64,000 nucleotides of DNA from Devosia sp. (GTDB lineage: Bacteria; Pseudomonadota; Alphaproteobacteria; Rhizobiales; Devosiaceae), in assembly GCF_017307495.1 (NCBI RefSeq), contig NZ_JAFKHE010000013.1, positions 62,001 through 126,000 on the forward strand, given 5' to 3'. Positions 9,370 through 17,828 of this stretch are shown piece by piece; the stretch's first letter is position 1, and each line of letters opens with the position of its first letter. Position numbers and translations under genes: made by a program. The notes under the pieces were generated by a model, which worked only from the letters and a program-made list of their open reading frames with translations, made no database searches and was not told the DNA's origin.

Positions 9370-10719
9370 TCAGTTTCCGCTCAGGTAACGGTGGATGCTC
9401 TCGGCCGCGTCGCGTCCCTGCGCCACCGCCGTCACCGTCAGGTCGTCGCCCTTGTCGATGCAGTCGCCGCCGGCCCATACGCCCGGCCGCGATGTGCGGC
9501 CCTCGGCGTCGACGGCGATGCGGCCGCCGCTCAGCGCCAGCCCGGCCGCCGTCTCGTCCTCGAGCGTCTGGCCGATGGCCTTGAACACCTGGTCGGCGGG
9601 CAGCGTCAGGGTGTGGCCCATGCCGACCAGCCGGCCATCCGTCAGCGTGGTGTATTCGAGCTCGATGCCGGTCACCCGGCCGTTCTCGGTCAGGATACGC
9701 TTGGGCTGCAGCCAGTGCCGGATCCGGACACCCTTGGAGGCCGCCAGGTCCTGCTCGAAGCCCGAGGCGTTCATGTGCTCCTGCCCGCGCCGGTAGCAGA
9801 TCGTCACGTCCTCGGCGCCCAGCAGCTTGGATTGCACGGCCGCGTCGATCGCCGTCATGCCGCCGCCGATCACCACGATCCGGCGGCCGACGGGGAGCTT
9901 GGACAGGTCGTCGCTCTGGCGCAGTTCCGAGATGAAGTCGACGGCGGCGGCGAGCCCGTCGTCGGCGGTGCTCTCGCCCTCCGCCCGCAGCGCATTCACG
10001 CCGCCCAGTCCCACGCCGAGGAACACCGCGTCATGCGTCTTGAGCAGGCCCTCGAGCGACAGCTCCTTGCCCAGCGCCTGGCCGAGCTCGATGTCGATGC
10101 CGCCGATCGCGGTGACATACTCGACTTCCGCCTGCGCAAAACCGTCGGGCGTCTTGTAGGTGGCGATGCCGTATTCGTTGAGCCCGCCGGCCTTGGGCCG
10201 CGCGTCATAGATGGTGACGTCGTGGCCGTGCACGGCCAGCCGGTGCGCCGCCGCGAGGCCGGCCGGGCCGGCGCCCACCACTGCGATCTTCTTGCCGGTC
10301 GAGGGGGCGCGCTCGAAGAACTGCGCGTTCTCTTCCATGGCGATGTCGGTCGCGTAGCGCTGCAGCTGGCCGATCTTGACCGGCTTGCCCTCGGCCTCCA
10401 TGCGCACGCAGGCCTCCTCGCACAGCTGCTCGGTGGGGCAGACCCGGGCGCACATGCCGCCCAGGATGTTCTGCTCGAAGATCGTCTCGGCCGCCCCGAG
10501 CGGATTGTCGGTCGAAATCTCCCGGATGAACATCGGGATGTCGATCGAGGTCGGGCAGGCATGCATGCACGGGGCATCGAAGCAGAAGTAGCAGCGGTCG
10601 GCCTCGACGAACGCTTCGTGCTTGTCCAGCCGCGGATGCAGGTCCGAGAAATTCCGTGCGTATTGGCCGGGTTCCAGCCGCCCCGGTACGATGCCTTGCT
10701 TGAGCATACCCTCGCTCAT
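9370..10719 (-). CDS. preT: NAD-dependent dihydropyrimidine dehydrogenase subunit PreT
   Basis: This 449-residue protein is of the glutamate-synthase small-subunit type. The N-terminal Fe-S segment has CYFCFDAPCMHACPT and CARVCPTEQLCEEAC. An FAD-binding VVGAGPAGLAAAHRL lies near residue 150, and an NAD(P)H site (IGGGMTAIDAA) lies near 285. It passes electrons from NADH to PreA. The ATG at 10719 lies 60 bp downstream of a RutR-type operator, so the preTA pair is predicted to be RutR-controlled. Confidence 0.94.
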   Translation of the reverse strand: MSEGMLKQGIVPGRLEPGQYARNFSDLHPRLDKHEAFVEADRCYFCFDAPCMHACPTSIDIPMFIREISTDNPLGAAETIFEQNILGGMCARVCPTEQLCEEACVRMEAEGKPVKIGQLQRYATDIAMEENAQFFERAPSTGKKIAVVGAGPAGLAAAHRLAVHGHDVTIYDARPKAGGLNEYGIATYKTPDGFAQAEVEYVTAIGGIDIELGQALGKELSLEGLLKTHDAVFLGVGLGGVNALRAEGESTADDGLAAAVDFISELRQSDDLSKLPVGRRIVVIGGGMTAIDAAVQSKLLGAEDVTICYRRGQEHMNASGFEQDLAASKGVRIRHWLQPKRILTENGRVTGIELEYTTLTDGRLVGMGHTLTLPADQVFKAIGQTLEDETAAGLALSGGRIAVDAEGRTSRPGVWAGGDCIDKGDDLTVTAVAQGRDAAESIHRYLSGN

Positions 10720-10779
10720 CGGCCGCTCCCTCTCTCCCTAGAGCCATTCCAGAGAGGGACGCTAACGCAGCGCCGAAAT

Positions 10780-10795
10780 TTTATCAATTGGTCAA
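10780..10795. promoter_or_regulatory. RutR-type operator upstream of preTA
   Basis: TTTATCAATTGGTCAA matches TTGACCANNTGGTCAA with a perfect right half and 5 of 7 in the left half. It lies 61-76 bp before the preT start. Confidence 0.7.
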
Positions 10796-11139
10796 AAATG
10801 AGAAAAATGCTGACCCTCGACCGAGGCGCGCCGCCTCCCCGCCGGCCCCCGAAAACGTGCCGGATCTTGCCGAAAGCCGTCCGCCATCGCTGCCCGGCGA
10901 TGCCCGGGCGCGGCTCCGCGCGGATTTTTTTCGTATGGCGCCAAGGAACGGCGAGTCATTCCCGTCGTCGGGACAAGGCCCTGGAATTCCAGTCAGAAAT
11001 CGAATCCCGGGACAGAATCCAGCTGATGCATTTGTGCAACTGTTGCACTTGCAGGTGACCTGTTCATATTCGGTTCATATTCTCGCCACACCGCCAAAGC
11101 TTGTTCCGCCCCGTCGTAACAAGCGTGAGTAGTTGAAGG
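10796..11139. other. Intergenic region between preT and rlpA
   Basis: About 340 bp without a convincing gene; frames across it are proline/arginine-rich and lack family signatures. The right end is less GC-rich and holds the repeated TGTTCATATTCGGTTCATATT (two TTCATATT copies, around 11060-11082). This may be promoter sequence for rlpA. Confidence 0.5.
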
Positions 11140-11496
11140 TTGAATAGGAATATCGTTCTGGTCGCCGCCCTGGTAACGGGCCTCATGACTTCCGTTACCG
11201 GTGCCTTGGCCGACCAGTGCGGTGGGGCGTCCTGGTATGGACCAGGTTTCCACGGCAAGAAGACGGCCTCGGGCGAGCGGTTCAACGAGAATGCAATGAC
11301 CGCCGCCCACAAGAGCCTTCCCCTCGGTACCGTCGTGAAGGTCACGAACCAGCGGACGGGGAAGTCCATCAAGGTCACAATCAACGACCGCGGTCCCTAT
11401 GCCAAGGGCCGCATCATCGACCTCTCCAAGGCGGCAGCCGCCAAGCTCGGAACCCAGGCGTCCGGCGTCGGCAAGGTCTGCATCGCCGAACTCTGA
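11140..11496 (+). CDS. RlpA-like septal ring lytic transglycosylase family protein
   Basis: This 118-residue secreted protein has an N-terminal signal sequence (VLVAALVTGL..GALA, cleavage near residue 25). A double-psi beta-barrel follows with GGASWYGPGFHGKKTASGE, MTAAHKSLPLGT and TVNDRGPY-like TINDRGPYAKGRIIDLS. These are the RlpA motifs, including the catalytic-site Asp. There is no SPOR domain and no lipobox Cys, so this is the short secreted type. The only start giving the full signal peptide is TTG 11140. Its AGG-like ribosome site is very close, so the exact start is uncertain. Confidence 0.85.
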   Translation: MNRNIVLVAALVTGLMTSVTGALADQCGGASWYGPGFHGKKTASGERFNENAMTAAHKSLPLGTVVKVTNQRTGKSIKVTINDRGPYAKGRIIDLSKAAAAKLGTQASGVGKVCIAEL

Positions 11497-11518
11497 CCAC
11501 CGCAGTCGGAGCCAATTC

Positions 11519-11553
11519 AGGGGGTCGCCCGGGACAGCCGGGCGGCCCCTTTG
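11519..11553 (+). terminator. Rho-independent terminator after rlpA
   Basis: A GC-rich hairpin (GGGGTCGCCCGG, loop GACAG, CCGGGCGGCCCC) is followed by TTTGT. It lies 25 bp after the rlpA stop. Confidence 0.7.
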
Positions 11554-11563
11554 TCATGCCCGC

Positions 11564-11779
11564 CTACAGGTCGTTGGCCGCGTTCAGTTCGCTGCTCGTC
11601 AATCCGTCGCCCTCGGGGTCGATCGGATTGACCGGCTCCAGGCCGATCAGCGCCTCGATGTCGACGGCCAGCATGGTGAGGTCGAGCTCGGCGACCTTTT
11701 CCACCTTCTGCCGCGCCAGGGCGTGCTTCAGGGCCTCTTCGATCTGCTGCGTCCTGAGGGACTCGTCAACCATTGCCAT
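11564..11779 (-). CDS. Small hypothetical protein, 71 residues
   Basis: The predicted protein is acidic and soluble (MAMVDESLRTQQIEEALKH at the start, NPIDPEGDGL near the end), with helix-forming heptads in its first half. I chose the first of two ATGs (11779, 11773), which follows a GGGGGAA. It overlaps the stop of the upstream small membrane protein by 14 bp, so the two are probably coupled. No family is recognised. Confidence 0.6.
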   Translation of the reverse strand: MAMVDESLRTQQIEEALKHALARQKVEKVAELDLTMLAVDIEALIGLEPVNPIDPEGDGLTSSELNAANDL

Positions 11780-11915
11780 CGATCTTGATTCCCCCGTCGT
11801 CGACGCGGATCTCCAGCGCCGGGCGCTGCGACTGCTGGTAGGCGATATAGACGCCGAAGCCGACGGCAAGCGCGGCCAGCGTGGCGATCACGATGTAGAG
11901 CGAGCTTCTGGTCAT
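11766..11915 (-). CDS. Small single-pass membrane protein, 49 residues
   Basis: One hydrophobic segment (SLYIVIATLAALAVGFGVYI) at residues 4-23 is followed by a short polar tail ending RVDDGGIKIDGNG. ATG 11915 is preceded by AAGGG at good spacing. It overlaps the start of the next small gene, and lies just downstream of phnN in the same direction. Function unknown. Confidence 0.6.
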   Translation of the reverse strand: MTRSSLYIVIATLAALAVGFGVYIAYQQSQRPALEIRVDDGGIKIDGNG

Positions 11916-11970
11916 GCCGGGACCCTTCAGTTGACGCTGCCGGGGTGCAACGCCGCAGCCCGGCATTGGT

Positions 11971-12525
11971 TCAACCGGCGATCAGCCTGAGTGCATCGAC
12001 AAAGCGCGCCACGCCCTGGTCCAGCGATGCGGAGTTGTCGATGGTGACGGCACTGACGCCTTCCGGCACCGGCGCGCCCTCGCGCGCCAGCCGCGCCGCA
12101 ACCTCGTCGGCGCCCTCGCGCCCGCGCCCGGCCAGGCGCCGCGCCCGCACTTCCGGTTCGGCGGTCACCAGCAGCACGTGGCAGCTGGGGTATTTCTCGA
12201 TCGCCCGCTCGATCACCCGGCGCGAGGTGTTCACCACCACGACCCGGCCCGCGACCATGGCCGCCTCGATCGCGGCCGGCACGCCATAGCACAGGCCGTG
12301 CGCCTCCCAGTCGAGGGCATAGGCGCCGCGCAGCTTCTGCCGGGCGAACTCGGCCGCATCGATGCTGTCGTGATCCTCGAGCTCGACCATCGCCTGCCGC
12401 GTCACCACGCGGCGCGGGAAGGTGAAGCGCGGGTCCCCCGCCAGCGCGGTCTTGGCCGCCCCGATCAGCGTGTCCTTGCCGGCGCCCGAAGGGCCGACGA
12501 CGAGGACGAGGGCCCCCTCGCTCAT
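11971..12525 (-). CDS. phnN: Ribose 1,5-bisphosphokinase PhnN
   Basis: This 184-residue kinase of the guanylate-kinase-like fold has a P-loop VVGPSGAGKDTL at residues 9-20, RRVVTRQ near 38 and a C-terminal TIDNSASLDQG. PhnN phosphorylates ribose 1,5-bisphosphate to PRPP, the last step of carbon-phosphorus lyase catabolism. Its ATG overlaps the phnM stop (TGATG), so the two genes are coupled. Confidence 0.92.
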   Translation of the reverse strand: MSEGALVLVVGPSGAGKDTLIGAAKTALAGDPRFTFPRRVVTRQAMVELEDHDSIDAAEFARQKLRGAYALDWEAHGLCYGVPAAIEAAMVAGRVVVVNTSRRVIERAIEKYPSCHVLLVTAEPEVRARRLAGRGREGADEVAARLAREGAPVPEGVSAVTIDNSASLDQGVARFVDALRLIAG

Positions 12526-13661
12526 CAGCTGACCCGCTTGCCTTGCCGCCACACCCCGCGCACCACCGGCACGGGGTCGGTGCGCCGCACGCGCACCAGG
12601 TCGGCGCGCTTGCCCACCGCGATCTCCCCGCGGTCGTTGAGATGCGCCGCCTCGGCCGGGCGCTTGCTCACCATCTGCACGGCCTGCGGCAGCGTGATGT
12701 TGTCGGCCCGCTCCGGCAGCAGGAACGTCGCATACATCAGCGCGAACGGCACGTAGTCGGAACTCAGCACGTCGAGGACGCCGGCCTTGGCCAGCTCGGC
12801 TGCGGAGATATTGCCGTTGTGCGACTTGCCGCGCACCACGTTCGGCGCCCCCATCAGCACGGCGAGCCCGGCCGCGTGGCAGGCCCTGGCCGCGTCCATC
12901 GTGGTGGGGAATTCCGCGATGCTCATGCCGTCGCGTACCGCCTCGTCGACATGCTCGACCGTGGCGTCGTCGTGGCTGGCGAAGGCGAGGCCGATCTCGC
13001 GGCCGCGCTTCAGGATCGCGGCGCGGTTGGCGTCGGCGTACTTGTCCCGTTCCGCCTGCCGGTCGGCGATGAACTGCGTCATCTCGGCATCCGAAAAGCG
13101 CATCTTCTTCTGGTAGTAGGCGACGTAGTGGTCGAGCGTCACATACTGCCGGGCGCCCGGCGTATGGTCCATCAGCGAGGCCAGCCCGACGATCGGGTTG
13201 GCGCAATGCGCGTCGAAATGCTCGGCCACGTCCGGTGTCGCCAGTTCGCAGCGAAGGTGGATGTGGTGGTCGGCCCTGAGCCGGTCGTCGGCATCGGCAT
13301 GCGCCACCGCCTCGACCATGGCAGCCACGTCCTCGGTGATGTCGCCCGTCTCCGGATCCGAACCGATCCGCACCGCGTCGAACACCGTCGTGATGCCGGC
13401 GCCCGCCACCTGCGCGTCATGGCTCTGCAGCGCCGCCAGGGCGTTCCAGGTGACCCCCGGCCGCGGCCGGTAGTGGTTCTCGAAGTGGTCGGTGTGCAGT
13501 TCGACGAGGCCCGGCACGACATAGTCGCCCTCGACATCTTCGCCGACCCGGCCGGTGCCGGCGTCGATCTCGGCGATCACCCCGTCGCGCACCAGCACGG
13601 AGCCCTCGATCACCTCGTCGGCAAGCACGATCCTGGCGTTAGCGAGCGCGAATTCGCGCAT
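12525..13661 (-). CDS. phnM: Alpha-D-ribose 1-methylphosphonate 5-triphosphate diphosphatase PhnM
   Basis: This 378-residue amidohydrolase-superfamily enzyme has the metal-binding ELHTDHFENH near residue 55, DHHIHLRCEL near 130, ASHDDAT near 230, and DYVPFALM near 315. PhnM removes diphosphate from the triphosphorylated ribosyl phosphonate before C-P lyase acts. The 5' end overlaps the DUF1045 gene by 23 bp and the 3' end overlaps phnN. phnGHIJKL are not within reach in this window. Confidence 0.93.
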   Translation of the reverse strand: MREFALANARIVLADEVIEGSVLVRDGVIAEIDAGTGRVGEDVEGDYVVPGLVELHTDHFENHYRPRPGVTWNALAALQSHDAQVAGAGITTVFDAVRIGSDPETGDITEDVAAMVEAVAHADADDRLRADHHIHLRCELATPDVAEHFDAHCANPIVGLASLMDHTPGARQYVTLDHYVAYYQKKMRFSDAEMTQFIADRQAERDKYADANRAAILKRGREIGLAFASHDDATVEHVDEAVRDGMSIAEFPTTMDAARACHAAGLAVLMGAPNVVRGKSHNGNISAAELAKAGVLDVLSSDYVPFALMYATFLLPERADNITLPQAVQMVSKRPAEAAHLNDRGEIAVGKRADLVRVRRTDPVPVVRGVWRQGKRVS

Positions 13662-14361
13662 CGGCAGTCTCCCCGGTCAGCATGAAATCGTCGAGCCGCG
13701 CGAACGGTGCGCCGGCCTCGGGCTCGTGGAACAGGACCAGCCTGTCCACCGCCATGTCCGCTTCGGCCAGCGGGCCGAAGTGCTCGGCCGCCGCCTGCAT
13801 GTAGGCCGCGCGCTCACCTTCCGGCAGCCGGTCGGTCAGCGTCATGTGCAGCTGGAACTGCTCGAACACGTACGGATAGCCGTAGCCCTCGAGCAACTCG
13901 AGCTGGCGTGGGCTGAGATTGCCGTTCTTGACCCGCCGGGCCCGTTCCTCGTCCGAGGGCGGGGCGCGGAACGGATCGAACGTCTCGACCACGTCGCCGG
14001 CAAAGGCGGTAAGCGCCTCGCTCTGCGTGGCCGGAATGAGCGCCAGGAAGCCGTCGATCAGCGCCAGCTTGATCGGCCCGATCGCCACCGGCTCCGTCGC
14101 CGACACGTACTCGTCCAGCGCCGCCTCGAGTTCGGCGCGTGTCCTGCCCTCGGCCAGCGCCATCGGCGCCTTTATCGTCGCGTGGAAGCCGTAGCGCCGG
14201 GCCGAGATGCTGCGCTCGAACAGCGCGTTCCTTGCCGTCGCATGCAGCGGTCCGTCGATCGTCGCCCCGGTCAGCGGGTCGCGGCCCAGCCATTCGGCGG
14301 CCTTGGCCCACAGCGGATCGTCCGCGGCGGGCGCATAGTAGATGGCAAAGCGTTCGGGCAT
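13639..14361 (-). CDS. DUF1045 phosphonate-operon protein
   Basis: This 240-residue protein opens with MPERFAIYYAPAADDPLW, the hallmark of the DUF1045 family of putative phosphonate metabolism proteins. Two 2H-phosphoesterase-like motifs, RYGFHATIKAPM near 57 and FQLHMTLTDRL near 168, give the HxT/HxTL pair, so a 2H phosphoesterase fold is likely. It is first in the DUF1045-phnM-phnN operon. A role hydrolysing a cyclic ribose phosphate, as PhnP does elsewhere, is an inference from the motifs and context. Confidence 0.85.
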   Translation of the reverse strand: MPERFAIYYAPAADDPLWAKAAEWLGRDPLTGATIDGPLHATARNALFERSISARRYGFHATIKAPMALAEGRTRAELEAALDEYVSATEPVAIGPIKLALIDGFLALIPATQSEALTAFAGDVVETFDPFRAPPSDEERARRVKNGNLSPRQLELLEGYGYPYVFEQFQLHMTLTDRLPEGERAAYMQAAAEHFGPLAEADMAVDRLVLFHEPEAGAPFARLDDFMLTGETADARIRAR

Positions 14362-14444
14362 CGGCGCGGCTCGGCTGGAAGTCGGGGGTGACTAGCCGGG
14401 TTCGATGTCAGTTTTTTGTCAGCCCGGCAAGCCGGCCGCCGAAC

Positions 14445-14900
14445 TCAGAGCACCCTGGCGCTGCACGGCGCCGATTGCGGCGCGGCGCCCGGCAGCACAT
14501 TGTCGGCCACCAGCGTCTGGCCGCCGGCGAGCGGGCCCAGCAGGGCGAAGAAGCCGACCTGGCCCTCGCTCTTCAGCTGCCACTTGATGCGCGTGCCCGG
14601 CGGCAGCTCCTCGGCGCTCTTGTTCACCACCACGATGGCGTTGGGCTGGCTGGCGACGGCGCAGTCGAGGGCGACCTGCAGCCCGAAGTGCCGGGCCTGC
14701 AGCGCCGGTTCCTCGACATAGTCCGAAGAAGAGGAAGACCGCTCGACTCTGGTCGGCGACTTCGGCGTGCTGTCGACGATCTCCGTCTTGTCGATGGGGA
14801 GGCCCCCGCCGGGTGCGAGCGGTACAACTTCTGCGGCAATGGCCGGCACACACATCAGTATCGCGAACACGACGCCCGCGAGGGGACGAATAACGTTCAT
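14445..14900 (-). CDS. Hypothetical secreted protein, 151 residues
   Basis: A clear signal peptide (VIRPLAGVVFAILMCVPAIA, residues 3-22) is followed by a Ser-rich linker and a compact beta-rich C-terminal half with two or three Cys. ATG 14900 is preceded by AGGAA, 6 bp away. No family is recognised. It lies downstream of nothing obvious and is followed by the DUF1045 operon in the same direction, 83 bp away. Confidence 0.6.
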   Translation of the reverse strand: MNVIRPLAGVVFAILMCVPAIAAEVVPLAPGGGLPIDKTEIVDSTPKSPTRVERSSSSSDYVEEPALQARHFGLQVALDCAVASQPNAIVVVNKSAEELPPGTRIKWQLKSEGQVGFFALLGPLAGGQTLVADNVLPGAAPQSAPCSARVL

Positions 14901-15179
14901 TTCGGTTCCTGGCGTAGGGCCATCCGGTCGCGTCCACGACCGCCTGACTATGACTTTGCTTTTGTGGGCCGGCAACTACCGTGTGACTCTTGAACCCCTG
15001 CTGAGGTTCCCGTTTAGCCGACGTTCAGCCAACCGTTGCGCAACCGCTACACCTGCGGGCCGGTCCCTTGCCGCCCTATTTGGGCAATGCAGCCGGTTGC
15101 ACAAGGCGATCGCGGAATGATGATGAAGATGGCCGGCTTGCACCAGGCGCATGCCCCCGCCACTATGCCGGCAACAGGG

Positions 15180-16451
15180 ATGACGACACGCCTCATGGAC
15201 CGGGACCTTCTCGAGCGGCTCTATCATCGCGCCGTGGATGCTGCGCAGCCTCAGCATGCCATAGCCGCCAACCTGCCCGCCCCGCCGGCCGGCCGGACCA
15301 TCGTCATCGGGGCCGGCAAGGCCTCGGCCCAGATGGCGCAGGCCTTCGAGCGGGCCTGGCCGTACCGCATCGACAAGGGCCTCGTGGTCACCCGCTACGG
15401 TTATGCCGTCCCCTGCGAGCGCATCGAGATCGTCGAAGCCGCCCATCCCGTTCCCGACATTGCCGGCTACCTCGCCGCCCGCCGGCTGATGGAAACCGTC
15501 TCCGGCCTCAGCCACGATGATCTCGTGGTCGCGCTGATTTCGGGCGGCGGCTCGGCGCTCCTGCCGCAACCGGCCGCCGGTCTCAGCTTCGAGGACGAGC
15601 AGGCGGCCAACGAGGTGCTGCTCGCCTCCGGCGCGCCGATCTCGGTGATGAACGTCATCCGCAACGAACTCAGCGCCATCAAGGGCGGCCGCCTCGCCGC
15701 CATGGCCGCTCCCGCCCGCGTCGCCACCCTCGTCGTCTCCGATATCCCCGGCGACGACCCCTCCCTCGTTGCCTCCGGCCCCACCGTGCCCATGGCCACC
15801 ACCCGCGCCGAGGCCCGCCACCTCGCCGCCCTCTATCGGTTGAAGCTGCCGCAGCCGGCCGAAGCACTGCTCGCCTCCGACGCCAACCCGGCGCCGGGAC
15901 CGGCCGACCCGCGTTTCCGGCACAACTCCACCCGCATCATCGCCTCTGCGGCCCTGTCGCTCGACGCCGCCGCCGCCGCAGCGCAGGATGCCGGGTTGCA
16001 GGCGCACATCCTCTCCGACGCCGTCGAGGGCGAGGCGCGCGACGTTGCCGGCGTGCTCGCCGCCCTGGCCCGCGAAGTGAGCCGGCGCAACCGCCCCTTC
16101 GCCCGGCCCGCAGTTCTCCTTTCGGGCGGCGAAACCACCGTCACCCTGCGCGGCACCGGCCGCGGCGGCCGCAATGCCGAGTTCCTGCTCGCCTTCGCCA
16201 TTGCCGTCGAGGGCACTACCGGGATCACCGCGCTTGCCGCCGATACCGATGGCATCGACGGGGCAGGGGACAATGCCGGCGCCGTCTGCGACGGCACCAC
16301 CGCCGCGCGCATGCGGGCCGCCGGCATCGACCCGCGCGCCGCGCTCGCCGACAACGACGCCTACAACGCCTTCCGCGCCATCGGCGGCCTGTTCACCACC
16401 GGCCCCACCGGCACCAACGTCAACGACTTCCGCGCCATCATCGTCAGGTAG
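15180..16451 (+). CDS. Glycerate 2-kinase (GckA/TtuD, DUF4147-MOFRL type)
   Basis: This protein of about 423 residues has IVIGAGKASAQMA near residue 42, EAAHPVPD near 87, ALISGGGSALLP near 118 and SDIPGDDPSLVASGPT near 185. A C-terminal MOFRL domain has LSGGETTVTLRGTGRGGRN and DTDGIDGAGDNAGA. It phosphorylates D-glycerate to 2-phosphoglycerate and feeds glyoxylate, serine or tartrate metabolism into glycolysis. I chose ATG 15180 by comparison with family N-termini; earlier in-frame starts (from 15036) would add 15-48 residues of unlikely sequence. Confidence 0.9.
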   Translation: MTTRLMDRDLLERLYHRAVDAAQPQHAIAANLPAPPAGRTIVIGAGKASAQMAQAFERAWPYRIDKGLVVTRYGYAVPCERIEIVEAAHPVPDIAGYLAARRLMETVSGLSHDDLVVALISGGGSALLPQPAAGLSFEDEQAANEVLLASGAPISVMNVIRNELSAIKGGRLAAMAAPARVATLVVSDIPGDDPSLVASGPTVPMATTRAEARHLAALYRLKLPQPAEALLASDANPAPGPADPRFRHNSTRIIASAALSLDAAAAAAQDAGLQAHILSDAVEGEARDVAGVLAALAREVSRRNRPFARPAVLLSGGETTVTLRGTGRGGRNAEFLLAFAIAVEGTTGITALAADTDGIDGAGDNAGAVCDGTTAARMRAAGIDPRAALADNDAYNAFRAIGGLFTTGPTGTNVNDFRAIIVR

Positions 16452-16469
16452 CCGCCGCCGCGAGGCGGA

Positions 16470-16670
16470 TCATTCCTCGACCCAGCTGTCGAAGTCGCCG
16501 TCCTTGGTCAGTCGCGCCACCATGTAGCCGCCGCGCTCGCGCGGCCGCACTTCATAGTCGTACCGGTGTCCGTCCATGGCGCGCTGGATGTTGGCTGCGC
16601 TCTCGGCGCTCTCCTTGCTGCCATAGACCTGCGGCACGCTGCCGCCTTCGCTGACGAATGCCCGTGACAT
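16470..16670 (-). CDS. Small hypothetical protein, 66 residues
   Basis: ATG 16670 follows GGAGA at 6 bp spacing. The polar sequence has SKESAESAANIQRAMDGHRY in the middle and GGYMVARLTKDGDFDSWVEE at the C-terminus. It is convergent with the glycerate kinase gene and divergent from the sugar dehydrogenase gene. No family is recognised. Confidence 0.6.
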   Translation of the reverse strand: MSRAFVSEGGSVPQVYGSKESAESAANIQRAMDGHRYDYEVRPRERGGYMVARLTKDGDFDSWVEE

Positions 16671-16793
16671 GGCCGTCTCCTTTGCGACCACCATACACCA
16701 ACCGTCCCCGGCCGGACGATTTTGCGTGTCGGGGAACTTCCCTTCCGCCCCGACTTCCCCTTAAGTGCGCCCCGCTTCAGGGAGACGCCGCAC

Positions 16794-17732
16794 ATGGCCA
16801 GAAAGAAGATCGCCGTCATCGGCATCGGCAAGATCGCGCAGGACCAGCACCTGCCGGTGATCGACAAGAGCCCGGACTTCGAGCTCGCCGCCTGCGTCTC
16901 GACCCGCGGCCTCGGCCATCGCGACGTCCCGGTGTTCAGGACCCCGGCCGAACTCTACAAGGCCATGCCCGAAGTCGGCCTCGTCGCCATCTGCACGCCC
17001 CCGGGCGTGCGCCACGCCTTTGTCCGCGAGGCGATCGACGCCGGCAAGGACGTGCTGCTGGAAAAGCCGCCGACCCCCACCATCACCGAGTTCGAGGACC
17101 TCGTCGCCTATGGCGAGAAGAAGGGCGCGGTCCTGTTCCAGACCTGGCACAGCCGCTACAACGCCGCCGTCGAGGCCGCGAGGCTCATCCTCAAGGACGA
17201 GGGCGTCGCCTCTGTTCGCATCGACTGGCGCGAGAGCGTGCGCAAGTGGCATCCCGGCCAGGAGTGGGTATGGGAGCCGGGCGGCTTCGGCGTCTGCGAT
17301 CCGGGCATCAACGCGATGTCGATCTTCACCAGGATCATGCCGTTCCCCGTCTTCGTCGAGCGCGCCACGCTGAAGTTCCCGGCCAACCGGCAGACCCCGG
17401 TCGATGTCGAGATCGTCTTCAAGTCGGTCCACAAGCATGCCCCGAAGATGTCGGCCGGCTTCAACTGGCTCGAGGAGTCGGGCGAGATCTGGACCATCGC
17501 CATCGAGACCCGCAAGGGCACCCAGCTGAAGCTCGAAAAGGGCGGCACCGTGCTCAAGGTCGATGGCACGGAAACCGTCGCCAATCCGTCCGAGGAATAC
17601 GAGGCGATCTACGAGCGCTTCGCCAAGCTGCTCAGGAAGGGCAGGTCCGAGATGGACGGTGCGCCCCTGCGCCTCATCGGCGACGCCTTCCTGCTCGGCG
17701 CGCGCGAGAACGTGGAAGAGTTCCACTGGTAG
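16794..17732 (+). CDS. Gfo/Idh/MocA sugar 1-dehydrogenase, D-galactose/L-arabinose type
   Basis: This 312-residue protein begins with a Rossmann motif AVIGIGKIAQDQHLP. It then has the EKPPTPT loop near residue 92, TWHSRYNAAVE near 118, KWHPGQEWVWEPGGFGVCDPG near 150 and a late LRLIGDAFLLG. The HPGQxWxWEPGGxGVxDPGIN block is, from memory, typical of L-arabinose/D-galactose 1-dehydrogenases of the Azospirillum AraA type. These make the aldonolactone in non-phosphorylative sugar oxidation. ATG 16794 is preceded by AGGGAGA. Substrate preference (galactose, fucose or arabinose) cannot be read from sequence. Confidence 0.82.
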   Translation: MARKKIAVIGIGKIAQDQHLPVIDKSPDFELAACVSTRGLGHRDVPVFRTPAELYKAMPEVGLVAICTPPGVRHAFVREAIDAGKDVLLEKPPTPTITEFEDLVAYGEKKGAVLFQTWHSRYNAAVEAARLILKDEGVASVRIDWRESVRKWHPGQEWVWEPGGFGVCDPGINAMSIFTRIMPFPVFVERATLKFPANRQTPVDVEIVFKSVHKHAPKMSAGFNWLEESGEIWTIAIETRKGTQLKLEKGGTVLKVDGTETVANPSEEYEAIYERFAKLLRKGRSEMDGAPLRLIGDAFLLGARENVEEFHW

Positions 17733-17828
17733 TTCAACTGCCGCCGCCGGACTTGGGCTAGACATTTGGTGCACTGGTGCATCGAGTTCCAGCTCGGTAC
17801 ACCTACCATACCAGATGAGGAGGACCGC

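Noticed and set aside
11971-13206. 411-codon frame extending phnN upstream
   Set aside because: The extra N-terminal half is an off-frame reading of phnM; phnN has its own ATG at 12525 followed by a P-loop.
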